From Blastomonas fulva (GTDB taxonomy: Bacteria; Pseudomonadota; Alphaproteobacteria; Sphingomonadales; Sphingomonadaceae): a stretch of 64,000 bases of DNA. Location: NCBI RefSeq assembly GCF_003431825.1, contig NZ_CP020083.1, forward strand, positions 3,634,501 to 3,698,500, given 5' to 3'. The stretch's first letter is position 1, and each line of letters opens with the position of its first letter. Below are positions 8,953 through 16,807 of this stretch, one piece after another. The position numbers were made by a program, and so were the translations under genes. A model generated the notes under the pieces. It was given only the letters and a program-made list of their open reading frames with translations. It was not told the origin of the DNA and did not search any database.

Positions 8953-10545
8953 ATGCGCCTCCTGATCCTTGTCCTGCTCAGCGTGCTGCTGACCTCCTGC
9001 CATGCCGGGCCTGCGGCATCGGACAGCACGCCAGGACCAGACCGACTGGTCCGGCTGACCGATTCCGAGATCCGCGGACTGGACCCGCAAGTCTATTCCG
9101 ACATCGCCTCGCTGCGAGTGGCGGCGGACCAGTTCGAAGGACTGACCCGCTTCGATGGTGCGGGCCGCGCGGTAGCAGGGCTTGCGCGCGACTGGACCGT
9201 CTCGGCTGACGGCCGGGTCTGGCGGTTTACGCTGCGCGACGGGCTGCGCTTTTCGGATAGCTCTGCGATCACCGCCGGGGTGTTCGTGGCGGGGTGGCGG
9301 CGGCTGAACGATCCTGCCATCGGATCGCCGCACACCGCCCTGTTCGCAGCGATTGCTGACGTGAGGGCAGATGGCGATGGCGTGGTGATCGTGACGCTCA
9401 ACGCCCCCTTCCCGCAAATCCCTGCCCTGCTGGCGCACCCGGCCATGGCCGCGCTGCCGCTGCACCGGACTGGTGGCGCGCACGGCGACTGGACTGCCGA
9501 ACGCCCGCTGGTCAGCTCCGGCCCCTATCGCACCCGCGAATGGCGGCTCAACGACCGGCTGGTGATGGAGCGCAACCCGCGCTGGCATGCCGGACGCGCG
9601 CCCATCGCTATGGTGGTGTGGAAGCCGGTGGACGATGCGCTCGCCGGGATGCGGCTGTTCCTGGCGGGCGACGCCGATATCTCGGGCGACTTTCCACAGA
9701 GCCGCCACGGCTGGCTGGTCGCACAAAGGCCGCAAGCGGTGCGCACCGGCGATTATCTGGGCAGCTATTACTTCACGCTCAACACCCGCAAGCCGCCGTT
9801 CGACGACGCGCCGGTGCGCAAGGGCCTGAGCATGGCGGTGGACCGCGAATGGATCGCGCGTGCGCTGCTGCCGATGGGCAACGCACCTGCCTATGCGATC
9901 GTGCCGCCCGCGCTCGCCGGGGGTGCAGCGGTGCAGCCGGACTGGGCGGTATGGCCTCTCGCGCAGCGCCAGCGCGAGGCGCGGCGGCTGATCGCGACGG
10001 CGGGCTTTTCCCCTGCAAGACCGCTGCGTTTCGAAATCCGGATCAACTCGTCGGCTGAACACCGCCGAATGGCCGTCGCCCTGGCGGCGATGTGGAAGCC
10101 GCTGGGGGTCGAGGCGAGCATCCTCAACAGCGAACCTGCGCTGCATTTTGCCGCGATGCGCCGCGGCGACTTCCAGATGGCGCGCTCGGGCTGGATCGCC
10201 GATTTGCCCGCGCCGGAGAACTTTCTAGCGGTGCACCGTTCGGACTCGGGCGAGGTCAATTATTCGGGTCATGCCGATCCGGTGTTCGATGCGCTGCTCG
10301 ATACAGCGATGGCCACCGCTGATCCGCCGGCGCGGCAGGCGGCGATGCGCGCCGCCGAGGCGCGGCTGCTGGAAACCATGCCGGTCATCCCCTTGTGGTA
10401 TTATCGCAGCGGCGCGCTGGTTGCGCCCCGCGTGACCGGCTGGATTGACAATCCCGGCAACGTCCATCCCAGCGCCGCGTTGTCGCTTCGTCGCGGCCCT
10501 GCTATCGCCATCGGCAGCGGCACCGGGTTGAAAGGCGGACAATGA
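8953..10545 (+). CDS. Family 5 (oligopeptide/dipeptide-type) solute-binding lipoprotein, copy 1
   Basis: 530 residues. The N-terminus MRLLILVLLSVLLTSCHAG is a lipoprotein signal with lipobox LTSC. The rest follows the SBP_bac_5 pattern: the GLTRFDGAGRAVAGLARDWTVSADG entry, WRFTLRDGLRFSDSSAITA, and a closing ALLDTAMATADPPARQAAMRAAE. It would capture peptides or similar ligands for an ABC importer. No permease or ATPase gene is nearby; the next gene is a second binding protein, overlapped by four bases. Confidence 0.87.
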   Translation: MRLLILVLLSVLLTSCHAGPAASDSTPGPDRLVRLTDSEIRGLDPQVYSDIASLRVAADQFEGLTRFDGAGRAVAGLARDWTVSADGRVWRFTLRDGLRFSDSSAITAGVFVAGWRRLNDPAIGSPHTALFAAIADVRADGDGVVIVTLNAPFPQIPALLAHPAMAALPLHRTGGAHGDWTAERPLVSSGPYRTREWRLNDRLVMERNPRWHAGRAPIAMVVWKPVDDALAGMRLFLAGDADISGDFPQSRHGWLVAQRPQAVRTGDYLGSYYFTLNTRKPPFDDAPVRKGLSMAVDREWIARALLPMGNAPAYAIVPPALAGGAAVQPDWAVWPLAQRQREARRLIATAGFSPARPLRFEIRINSSAEHRRMAVALAAMWKPLGVEASILNSEPALHFAAMRRGDFQMARSGWIADLPAPENFLAVHRSDSGEVNYSGHADPVFDALLDTAMATADPPARQAAMRAAEARLLETMPVIPLWYYRSGALVAPRVTGWIDNPGNVHPSAALSLRRGPAIAIGSGTGLKGGQ

Positions 10546-12005
10546 CACGCGCTCTGGCAAGGACTTGGCGGGCTAGCAGCATCGCTGCAGTGCTCGTGCT
10601 CGCCGCGTGCAGCGGATCGGACAGCTCGCCGCTGGGCATTTCGATCATCGATCCATCGCCGGTGAACAATCTGGACGCCGCCGAGCTTGCGCCTGCCGCA
10701 GAATATTTGCGCGCGGCGACATCGCAGGGGCTGGTCCGGCTCGATTCGCTGGGCAACATCGTTCCCGCGCTCGCCGAACGCTGGATCGTCACCGATGACG
10801 GCCTCAGCTATATCTTTCGCCTGCGCAACGCGCGCTGGGAAAACGGCGATACTGTGACCTCCGAACATGTCGCGGCGGCGCTGCGCCGTCGGCTGCAGAT
10901 CGAAAGCCGCACCGCGATCGGCGCGGATACTACCGAGGTGCGCGATATCAGGTCGATGACCGGGCGGGTGATCGAGATCCGCCTGCTCGCCCCGCAGCCC
11001 GATCTGCTGCGCATCCTGGCGCTGCCCGAACTTGGCATCCGTCATAGCGGGCGGGGCTCGGGCCCGCTGGTCGCCGATCGGCAGCAATACTGGACCGTGC
11101 TGACCGAGCGCGCCGACGATCTGGTCGAAGGCGAGTTTCGCCCGCCGGTGCGCCCGCTGCAGGTGCGCACCGAAAAAGCCGCGAGCGCCATCGCCCGGTT
11201 CGCGATGGGGGAAACCAGCATGGTGCTGGGCGGCAGGTTCGAGCATCTGCCCTATCTCAGCGCCGCTGCTGTCGCCGACAACACCGTGCGCGCAGACCCG
11301 GTGATCGGGCTGTTCGGGCTGCTGGTGGTCGAAAGCCGCGGGTTTCTGGGCGATGCCGCCAATCGCGAGGCGATTGCGCTGGCAATCGACCGCGAGGCGC
11401 TGATGACCCCGCTGGGCATCCGCGAATGGCAGACCATGACGCGGATCGTGCCGCTGGGGCTGGATCGGTACGCGCCGCTGGTGGGTGAACGCTGGGCGGA
11501 TTTGTCACTCGATCAGCGCCGCGAGCTGGCGCGTGCGCGCGTCGTCCGCTGGCGGCAGGACAACGAGACGCTGCCCGTGCTGCGCATCGCCATGCCCAAG
11601 GGACCCGGCAGCCGGCTGGTATTCGGGCGGCTCAAGCGCGATCTGGCCACCATCGGCATCGATAGCCAGCTGGTAGAGGGCAAGGGCAAGGCCGACCTGA
11701 AGCTGATCGACGAGGTCGCGCGCTATCGTCAGCCCTCCTGGTTCCTCAACCAGCTCGCCTGTGTCGTACGGCCGGTGTGCGACAGGGACGGCGATGTGCT
11801 GCTGGCGCAGGCCAAGCGGGCGGGCGATCCGGCGGTTCGCGCGCAGCAGATGGCCGAGGCCGAGCTGTCGATGACCAGCGCCAACATCTACATCCCGCTG
11901 GGGGCTCCGGTGCGCTTTTCGCTGGTGCGCGGCAACGTCCCCGGCTTTGCCATCACCGCCGATGGATGGCACGCCTTGCCGGATATGGTTGCGATCCCCA
12001 GATAA
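10542..12005 (+). CDS. Family 5 solute-binding lipoprotein, copy 2
   Basis: 487 residues, starting within the stop of the preceding gene (ATGA). Lipobox LAAC (about residue 20-23). SBP_bac_5 elements: ATSQGLVRLDSLGNIVPALAERWIVTDDGLSYIFRLR at 58-94 and ENGDTVTSEHVAAALRRRL after it. It shares the fold but not close sequence with copy 1, so the pair looks like an old duplication or a specialised two-protein capture system. Shorter than most family members; the C-terminal lobe is compact. Ligand unknown. Confidence 0.83.
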   Translation: MTRALARTWRASSIAAVLVLAACSGSDSSPLGISIIDPSPVNNLDAAELAPAAEYLRAATSQGLVRLDSLGNIVPALAERWIVTDDGLSYIFRLRNARWENGDTVTSEHVAAALRRRLQIESRTAIGADTTEVRDIRSMTGRVIEIRLLAPQPDLLRILALPELGIRHSGRGSGPLVADRQQYWTVLTERADDLVEGEFRPPVRPLQVRTEKAASAIARFAMGETSMVLGGRFEHLPYLSAAAVADNTVRADPVIGLFGLLVVESRGFLGDAANREAIALAIDREALMTPLGIREWQTMTRIVPLGLDRYAPLVGERWADLSLDQRRELARARVVRWRQDNETLPVLRIAMPKGPGSRLVFGRLKRDLATIGIDSQLVEGKGKADLKLIDEVARYRQPSWFLNQLACVVRPVCDRDGDVLLAQAKRAGDPAVRAQQMAEAELSMTSANIYIPLGAPVRFSLVRGNVPGFAITADGWHALPDMVAIPR

Positions 12006-12033
12006 GCCGCTGCAAGGGGTTGCGGAGGACAGC

Positions 12034-12474
12034 ATGAAGACGATCCGGCCTGAACAGATGGAACAGATCAAGGCGGCGCAGATGAAGGTCATGGGCGCTG
12101 CGCTTGCCAATGACCCCGCCTCGATCCGCAGGCGCATCGAGATGATGGAACAGGTGCTCGAACGCAGCTTCACCGTGCCCGGCATCAACCGCAAGGTCGG
12201 GCTGGATTTCGCGCTCGGACTGGTCCCGGTGGTCGGCGATATCGTCACCGGCGCAATGGGCCTTTACATGGTGTGGGAGGCGCGGAACCTGGGGATGTCC
12301 AAATTCCAGCTGGCGCGCATGGCTGCGAATGTCGGCTTCGACAGCCTGGTCGGCGCGGTACCGCTGGCAGGCGACCTGTTCGACCTGTTCTGGCGGTCGA
12401 ATACGCGCAATCTCAAGATCATCCGCAAGCATCTCGACAAGCATCATCCGGCGACGCGCATTATCGAGATGTGA
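12034..12474 (+). CDS. DUF4112 family membrane-associated protein
   Basis: 146 residues from the ATG at 12034 with a GGAGGA site seven bases upstream. Two hydrophobic stretches match DUF4112: VGLDFALGLVPVVGDIVTGAMGLYMVW and VGFDSLVGAVPLAGDLFDLFW, both with the PxxGD signature. The N-terminus is charged and probably helical. Function is not known for this family. It follows the second binding protein by 28 bases and may share its transcript. Confidence 0.88.
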   Translation: MKTIRPEQMEQIKAAQMKVMGAALANDPASIRRRIEMMEQVLERSFTVPGINRKVGLDFALGLVPVVGDIVTGAMGLYMVWEARNLGMSKFQLARMAANVGFDSLVGAVPLAGDLFDLFWRSNTRNLKIIRKHLDKHHPATRIIEM

Positions 12475-12668
12475 TTCGCAATCCGAATCACCTTTCATTC
12501 GCGCGCACCCGATAGGCGGCGCACCCGATCCTGACACCGCTGGACAGCGATTCAATGCAATCGTGTGCAGAGCCTTTGCAGGGCAGACGCCGCGTAGAGC
12601 AAGGAAATCAAAGGGTTTGCCAAGCGCGAAACAATTGGTTACGCCACCGCCCTCAGGCCTCAGCAGAC

Positions 12669-12698
12669 AAAAAAAAGGGCCAGCCCGAAGGCTGACCC
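12669..12698 (-). terminator. Strong minus-strand terminator with UUCG loop
   Basis: GGGTCAGCC-TTCG-GGCTGGCCC on the minus strand followed by eight T. It is oriented against both neighbouring plus-strand genes, and so marks the 3' end of the proposed small RNA. On the plus strand the downstream T-run is displaced (GATAAAGTTTTTA), making it a much poorer terminator for the DUF4112 gene. Confidence 0.85.
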
Positions 12699-12766
12699 GA
12701 TAAAGTTTTTAGGAGAGGATGCCTGAAAGGCACGATCAATATGGGTCAGAGACCCTTATTGTGCAA
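12669..12766 (-). ncRNA. Candidate intergenic small RNA with three hairpins
   Basis: Read on the minus strand, this stretch folds into (1) a long 5' hairpin, bases 12764-12730, pairing GCAC-AATA-GGGTC with GACCC-TATT-GTGC; (2) a short hairpin TGCCT-TTC-AGGCA (12732-12720); (3) an unpaired segment with CCUCUCCU (12718-12711), complementary to ribosome binding sites; (4) a terminator of nine positions with one mismatch, C(UUCG)G loop (12698-12677), followed directly by eight U (12676-12669). Both flanking genes run on the plus strand, so this terminator has no protein gene to serve. A weak promoter, TTGCAT-N18-GCTATT (12802-12773), would start transcription near 12766. The rest of the 394-base gap (12475-12668) shows nothing I can support. 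Confidence 0.5.
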
Positions 12767-12787
12767 GTGCGAAATAGCTTTGGATAA

Positions 12788-12847
12788 TTGCAAAGAATGC
12801 AAGTCCACTGACGGAAAACCGCACTAAGTTCGCTATTTGCAATTGCA
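12788..12847. promoter_or_regulatory. Two LysR-type palindromes before the LysR gene
   Basis: TTGCA-AAGAA-TGCAA (12788-12802), a perfect interrupted dyad whose core fits the T-N11-A rule of LysR boxes, and TGCAATTGCA (12838-12847), a perfect palindrome with the same TGCA half-sites. They lie 66 and 21 bases before the regulator start. The first overlaps the proposed promoter of the minus-strand small RNA. Regulator binding here is inference. Confidence 0.5.
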
Positions 12848-12868
12848 CATTTCCGCTGCAGTGCAATA

Positions 12869-13765
12869 ATGCTCGCCGATATGGCCATGCGACGTCTCCC
12901 CCCTTTGCGATCTCTCGAGGCATTTTTGCGTGTCGCGCGACTCGGCTCGGCCAAGGCCGCGGCCAGCGAGCTAGCGCTCTCGCCCTCGGCGCTGAGTCGC
13001 CGGATCGGCGGGCTGGAAGACTTTGTCGGCAAGAAACTGTTCAAGCGCCACAACCAGCAACTCAAGCTCAACGAGGCGGGCGAAGCTCTGTTTGCCAGCG
13101 TTGCCCCCGCGATCGACGCGCTGGCCGATGCGGTCGCCGCGCACATGGATGACAGCCGGGTGCTGCGCCTGCGGCTGGGAATGCTGCCGCTGTTCGGCAG
13201 CCAGCGGCTTGTCCCGCGGCTGGGCGAGTTACGCAGGCTCTATCCGCTGCTGCACATCGATGTCGACACCTCGGGCCATGGCGAGGCTCGGCTGGGCGAC
13301 ACGCTCGATGCCGCGATCATCCTGTCGGAAAATCCCGATCCTTCGCTGCACTCGGTGCGGCTAGATCGCAATTATGTCTATGCGATCGCCTCTACCGAGC
13401 TAGTGGAGAGCCTGGGGTCCACCCCCGATCTTGAGCGGCTCAACCGCCAGACGATCCTGATCCACAACGACATGCCGGAATCGTTCGAGGCCTGGAAGCA
13501 CGCGCTAGGGCTGGTCGACCTGCAACCGGCATCGATCGATCATATCGACAGCGGACCGCTGATGCTCGAAGCTGCAGCCCAGGGCCTGGGCATCGCGATC
13601 ATGCATGACGATCATCTCACCCGCTCGGGCGACACCCGGCTGGCCAAGCTGTTCGATGTTCGGGTGGAAAGCCCGTACAGCTACTGGTTCGTGTGCAAAC
13701 CCCGCGCGCTGGAGACCCGCGCCGTGCGGCTGTTCCACGACTGGCTGGTCGACGCGGGGATTTAA
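12869..13765 (+). CDS. LysR-type transcriptional regulator, GcvA-like
   Basis: 298 residues. The N-terminal winged helix-turn-helix spans about 8-67 (LRSLEAFLRVARLGSAKAAASELALSPSALSRRIGGLEDFVG). The effector domain begins near 95. Its sequence style (LPPLRSLEAF start) is that of GcvA-like regulators. Start choice is uncertain: ATG codons at 12869, 12881 and 12887 are all close and none has a strong ribosome site. No protein gene is divergent from it; the only candidate divergent unit is the proposed small RNA. Confidence 0.88.
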   Translation: MLADMAMRRLPPLRSLEAFLRVARLGSAKAAASELALSPSALSRRIGGLEDFVGKKLFKRHNQQLKLNEAGEALFASVAPAIDALADAVAAHMDDSRVLRLRLGMLPLFGSQRLVPRLGELRRLYPLLHIDVDTSGHGEARLGDTLDAAIILSENPDPSLHSVRLDRNYVYAIASTELVESLGSTPDLERLNRQTILIHNDMPESFEAWKHALGLVDLQPASIDHIDSGPLMLEAAAQGLGIAIMHDDHLTRSGDTRLAKLFDVRVESPYSYWFVCKPRALETRAVRLFHDWLVDAGI

Positions 13766-13778
13766 AACCCGGGAATAG

Positions 13779-13808
13779 AAAAAGCCCTCCCGTTTCCAGG
13801 AGGGCTCT
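13779..13808 (-). terminator. Terminator after the cyclophilin gene (probably bidirectional)
   Basis: GCCCTCC (13784-13790) pairs with GGAGGGC (13799-13805) around an 8-base loop. On the minus strand it is followed by TTTTTC, 8 bases after the cyclophilin stop. The plus-strand side has TCTTC, so it may also stop the LysR transcript. Confidence 0.85.
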
Positions 13809-13815
13809 TCAAGAA

Positions 13816-14268
13816 TTACGCCACCGTTGCCGATGCGATCACGCCGGGCTTTGCGGGCGGTTCGCCCTTGGGCAGCGCGTGGACGTGTTCCATGCCTGAG
13901 GTCACCTGGCCCCACACGGTGTACTGGCGATCGAGGAAGCGCGCATCGTCGAGGCAGATGAAGAACTGGCTGTTGGCGCTGTTGGGGTCCATCGTGCGCG
14001 CCATCGAGCAGACGCCCTCGACATGCGGCTCGTCGTTGAATTCCTGCTTGAGGTCGGGCTTCTTCGATCCGCCGGTACCGGTGCCGTTGGGGCAGCCGCC
14101 CTGCGCCATGAAGCCCGCGATCACGCGGTGGAACTTCACGCCGTTGTAGAAGCCTTCATTGGCCAGTTCGACGATGCGTTCCACATGGCCGGGGGCAAGA
14201 TCAGGGCGCAGCTTGATGACGACATCGCCGCCGTCCTGGATGTGAAAGGTAAGCGTCTCAGCGGTCAT
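13816..14268 (-). CDS. Peptidyl-prolyl cis-trans isomerase, cyclophilin type
   Basis: 150 residues from the ATG at 14268, with AAAGGA upstream. The cyclophilin core is intact: FYNGVKFHRVIAGFMAQGGCP (about 41-61, with the catalytic Arg in FHRVI), SMARTMDPNSANSQFFI (about 89-105) and VWGQVTSGMEHV. It has no signal peptide, so it is a cytosolic PpiB-type folding catalyst. It is the only gene of its transcript by spacing. Confidence 0.93.
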   Translation of the reverse strand: MTAETLTFHIQDGGDVVIKLRPDLAPGHVERIVELANEGFYNGVKFHRVIAGFMAQGGCPNGTGTGGSKKPDLKQEFNDEPHVEGVCSMARTMDPNSANSQFFICLDDARFLDRQYTVWGQVTSGMEHVHALPKGEPPAKPGVIASATVA

Positions 14269-14459
14269 ATGCAGTCCTTTGATGGCATGAGAGGGATTTG
14301 GTGGCACGAGAAATGCTGCCGCCGATATAGCGACGCGCAGGCGAATGTCACCCCCGGCGACGCCCGCCGCATCGGGATTGCTTTTGCAGGTGCGAACCGC
14401 CACACACTCGGTGATTCCCGCGCGCGGGATACACCCATTCCCACAGAAAGGAGCAGGCC

Positions 14460-15887
14460 ATGACCGACCCATCCGACGCCCAGCTCCACGATCATGCACC
14501 CCATGATGCCATGGATGCCAGCACCAGCCTGGACGAGGACAACCGCCTGCTGCCGGGCTTTGTCAGCCAGGTGTGCGATGCGCTCGACGAAGGCGACGAC
14601 GAGGCCGTCTATGATCTGGTCGAGCCGCTGCACCCCGCCGACATCGCCGACCTTTTCGAGCTGGTCGAGCGCGAGTATCGCGGGCCGCTGGCGCGGGCGA
14701 TCACCGATCTGCTGGGCGCAGACGTGCTCACCGAACTCAACGACTATGTCCGCGATGACGTGATCGACGCGCTGCCTGCCGCGCAGGTGGCGGAGCTCGC
14801 CGGGCAGCTGGAAACCGATGACGCGGTGGCGATCATCGAGGAGATGGAAGAGGCCGACCAGCGCGCGGTGCTGGCCGAACTCGAACCTGCAGACCGCGCC
14901 GCGATCGTCGATGCGCTCTCTTTCCCCGAGGAATCCGCAGGCCGACTGATGCAGCGCGATCTGGTCGCGGTGCCGGAACACATGAACGTCGGCCAGCTGA
15001 TCGATTATCTGCGCGAACATGCCGATCTCACCACCGAGTTCTGGGAAATCTTCATCGTCGATCCGCAGCATCGCCCGGTCGGCACCTGCCAGCTGAGCTG
15101 GATTCTGCGCACCCCGCGGCACATCGCGCTTGCCGATGTGATGAAGCGCGACCAGACGCTGATCCCCACCGACATGGACCAGGAAGAGGTCGCGCTGCGC
15201 TTCCAGAAATACGCGCTGATCTCTGCCGCCGTCATCGATGGCGCGGGACGCCTTGTCGGGCAGATCACGGTCGATGACATCATCCACATCGTCCAGGAAG
15301 AAGCGGGCGAGGATATCCTGCGCATGTCGGGCGCGGGCGATGGCGACATCAACGAGCCGATCCGCCAGTCCTACAGCAGCCGCGTACGCTGGCTGATCGC
15401 CAATCTGGGCACCGCATTGGTCGCCAGCAGCATCATCGCGCTGTTCGGCGGCGCGATCGAGCAACTGGTGGCATTGGCGGTGCTGATGCCGATCGTCGCT
15501 TCGGTCGGCGGCAATGCCGGCACCCAGACGATGGCCGTCGCGGTGCGCGCGCTGGCGATGAACCAGCTGACGCAATCGAACACCCGCCGCATCATTGCCC
15601 GCGAACTGCGCATTGCGGTGCTCAACGGTGCCACCGTCGCGGTGCTCACCGGCGCGGGCACCGCGCTCGTCTTTGCCGATGCGATGCTCGGCGGGGTGAT
15701 CGCGCTTGCCATCCTGGTCAACATCATCATCGCCGGCATGGCGGGCGTGATCGTGCCGGTCACGCTCGACCGGCTGGAACAGGACCCTGCGGTCGCCAGC
15801 TCGGTGTTCGTGACGATGATCACCGATTCCATGGGCTTTCTGGCGTTTCTGGGCCTGGCGGTCGCGAGCGGGCTGGCGAGCTTCTGA
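14460..15887 (+). CDS. mgtE: Magnesium transporter MgtE
   Basis: 475 residues with the full MgtE plan: an acidic superhelical N domain (about 30-150, LHPADIADLFELV), a CBS pair (about 155-275, SAGRLMQRDLVAVPEHMNVGQLIDYLRE) and five membrane helices from about 300 onward. The pore motif PIVASVGGNAGTQT is at about 342-355. It is a dimeric magnesium channel gated by cytosolic magnesium binding to the N and CBS domains. AAGGAG precedes the ATG. DUF1489 follows 5 bases after the stop. Confidence 0.96.
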   Translation: MTDPSDAQLHDHAPHDAMDASTSLDEDNRLLPGFVSQVCDALDEGDDEAVYDLVEPLHPADIADLFELVEREYRGPLARAITDLLGADVLTELNDYVRDDVIDALPAAQVAELAGQLETDDAVAIIEEMEEADQRAVLAELEPADRAAIVDALSFPEESAGRLMQRDLVAVPEHMNVGQLIDYLREHADLTTEFWEIFIVDPQHRPVGTCQLSWILRTPRHIALADVMKRDQTLIPTDMDQEEVALRFQKYALISAAVIDGAGRLVGQITVDDIIHIVQEEAGEDILRMSGAGDGDINEPIRQSYSSRVRWLIANLGTALVASSIIALFGGAIEQLVALAVLMPIVASVGGNAGTQTMAVAVRALAMNQLTQSNTRRIIARELRIAVLNGATVAVLTGAGTALVFADAMLGGVIALAILVNIIIAGMAGVIVPVTLDRLEQDPAVASSVFVTMITDSMGFLAFLGLAVASGLASF

Positions 15888-15892
15888 TCCCG

Positions 15893-16294
15893 ATGGCGCT
15901 CAGCATGACCAAGATCGCGTTCGGCGCGCAGAGCGCAGCATCGCTGCGGCAGTGGCTGGAAAGCCACGCCCCGGTGGGCGAGGCGCGGCTGACCACGCGC
16001 TACATGCCCAAGCGCCACGAGGAGATGGCGGGCGGTTCGCTCTACTGGATCTTCAACAAGGCGATCATCGGCCGCAGCCCGTTGCTGGGCTTCATGGACA
16101 ACGGCCAGGGACGCTACTGGATCAGGGTCGAGCCAAAGCTGATCGCAGTCCAATCCATCCCCCGCCGCGCGCACCAGGGCTGGCGCTATCTCGAACCCGC
16201 CGATGCGCCCGCGGACCTGGGCGAGGGGATGGACGCCGCCGACCTGATGCCCGCAGAGATGCTGGGCGAACTGGCGAGATTGGGGCTGGTTTAG
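15893..16294 (+). CDS. DUF1489 family protein
   Basis: 133 residues: MTKIAFGAQSAASLRQWLESHA start, TTRYMPKRHEEMAGGSLYWIFNKAIIGRSPLLGF in the middle and IPRRAHQGWRYLEPADAPADLG near the end. This matches the alphaproteobacterial DUF1489 family, whose function is unknown. No signal or membrane segment. It follows mgtE by 5 bases and is probably cotranscribed. The effective start may be the internal ATG at 15905. Confidence 0.82.
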   Translation: MALSMTKIAFGAQSAASLRQWLESHAPVGEARLTTRYMPKRHEEMAGGSLYWIFNKAIIGRSPLLGFMDNGQGRYWIRVEPKLIAVQSIPRRAHQGWRYLEPADAPADLGEGMDAADLMPAEMLGELARLGLV

Positions 16295-16328
16295 GAGATC
16301 GTCACCATTTACTGGCGCGCCCCCCAAC

Positions 16329-16355
16329 CCGCTCAGCCTGAGCCTGTCGAAGGCC
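16329..16355 (-). repeat. Palindromic intergenic repeat, family A, left arm of the GIY-YIG cassette
   Basis: Read on the minus strand it begins GGCCTTCGACAGGCTCAGG and ends in TGAGCGG. It matches the element at 16681-16707 in 24 of 27 positions in inverted orientation. This copy contains the stop codon and last six or seven codons of the GIY-YIG gene. Confidence 0.88.
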
Positions 16356-16656
16356 CCGCGCCACTGGTGCCGGATGGCATCCGGTTTTTCGCAAGAATAG
16401 AGATTAATTGCCAATCGCCAGCGATCAGAGCCTCTTTCTTTGCACGAGACCAGCCCTTGATCTGCCGCTCGACGGCAAATGCGTCATCGCGCGTCCCGAA
16501 ATCTTCGGACCAGACGAGCGTCACAGGACGCCGCTTCGCAGTATATCCGCCAAGTGTACCGGCCTGATGCTGTGACAGGCGATGCTCCAGATCATCGGTA
16601 TGTCCAGCATAAAAGCTGCCATCATTACATCGCAGCAAGTATGCGTAAAAAGCCAT
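16333..16656 (-). CDS. GIY-YIG nuclease superfamily protein
   Basis: 107 residues. The GIY-YIG core is seen as FYAYLLRC (3-10) and SFYAGHTDDLEHRLSQH (14-30), with the family arginine Arg26 and glutamate Glu63 (AVERQIKGW). Such small stand-alone proteins (YhbQ/UPF0213-like) have a nuclease fold, but the substrate is mostly unknown. The C-terminal GPSTGSG is encoded by the family A repeat at 16329-16355, which also supplies the stop. An inverted copy of the repeat lies 24 bases before the start. The gene thus sits inside a roughly 380-base repeat-bounded cassette. Confidence 0.88.
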   Translation of the reverse strand: MAFYAYLLRCNDGSFYAGHTDDLEHRLSQHQAGTLGGYTAKRRPVTLVWSEDFGTRDDAFAVERQIKGWSRAKKEALIAGDWQLISILAKNRMPSGTSGAGPSTGSG

Positions 16657-16680
16657 GTCTGCACGCTACCGTTATAGCGT

Positions 16681-16707
16681 GGCCTTCGACAAGCTCAGGC
16701 AAAGCGG
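16681..16707 (+). repeat. Palindromic intergenic repeat, family A, right arm of the GIY-YIG cassette
   Basis: Starts GGCCTTCGACAAGCTCAGG and ends AAAGCGG; inverted relative to 16329-16355. A small hairpin, CACGCTA with TAGCGTG, lies immediately to its left (about 16663-16682). Confidence 0.85.
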
Positions 16708-16740
16708 ATCTTTGCATGATTCTGCTGCAGAACAGCGCAG

Positions 16741-16767
16741 GGCCTTCGACAGGCTCCCGCTGATCGG
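16741..16767 (+). repeat. Palindromic intergenic repeat, family A, third copy
   Basis: Begins GGCCTTCGACAGGCTCCCGC, same orientation as the copy at 16681 and 60 bases further on. The right half has diverged (TGATCGG). No gene lies between the two; the stretch 16657-16807 contains only these elements. Confidence 0.8.
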
Positions 16768-16807
16768 AGGTGGGGCGACCTTGCTGCGGAATTCGCGGGG
16801 ATGCCCC

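Noticed and set aside
12719..12787. A possible 22-codon plus-strand peptide beginning ATGCCTGAAAGG after AGGAGAGG
   Set aside because: The ribosome site is only about three bases from the ATG, the peptide is featureless, and the same bases form the paired stems of the proposed small RNA.
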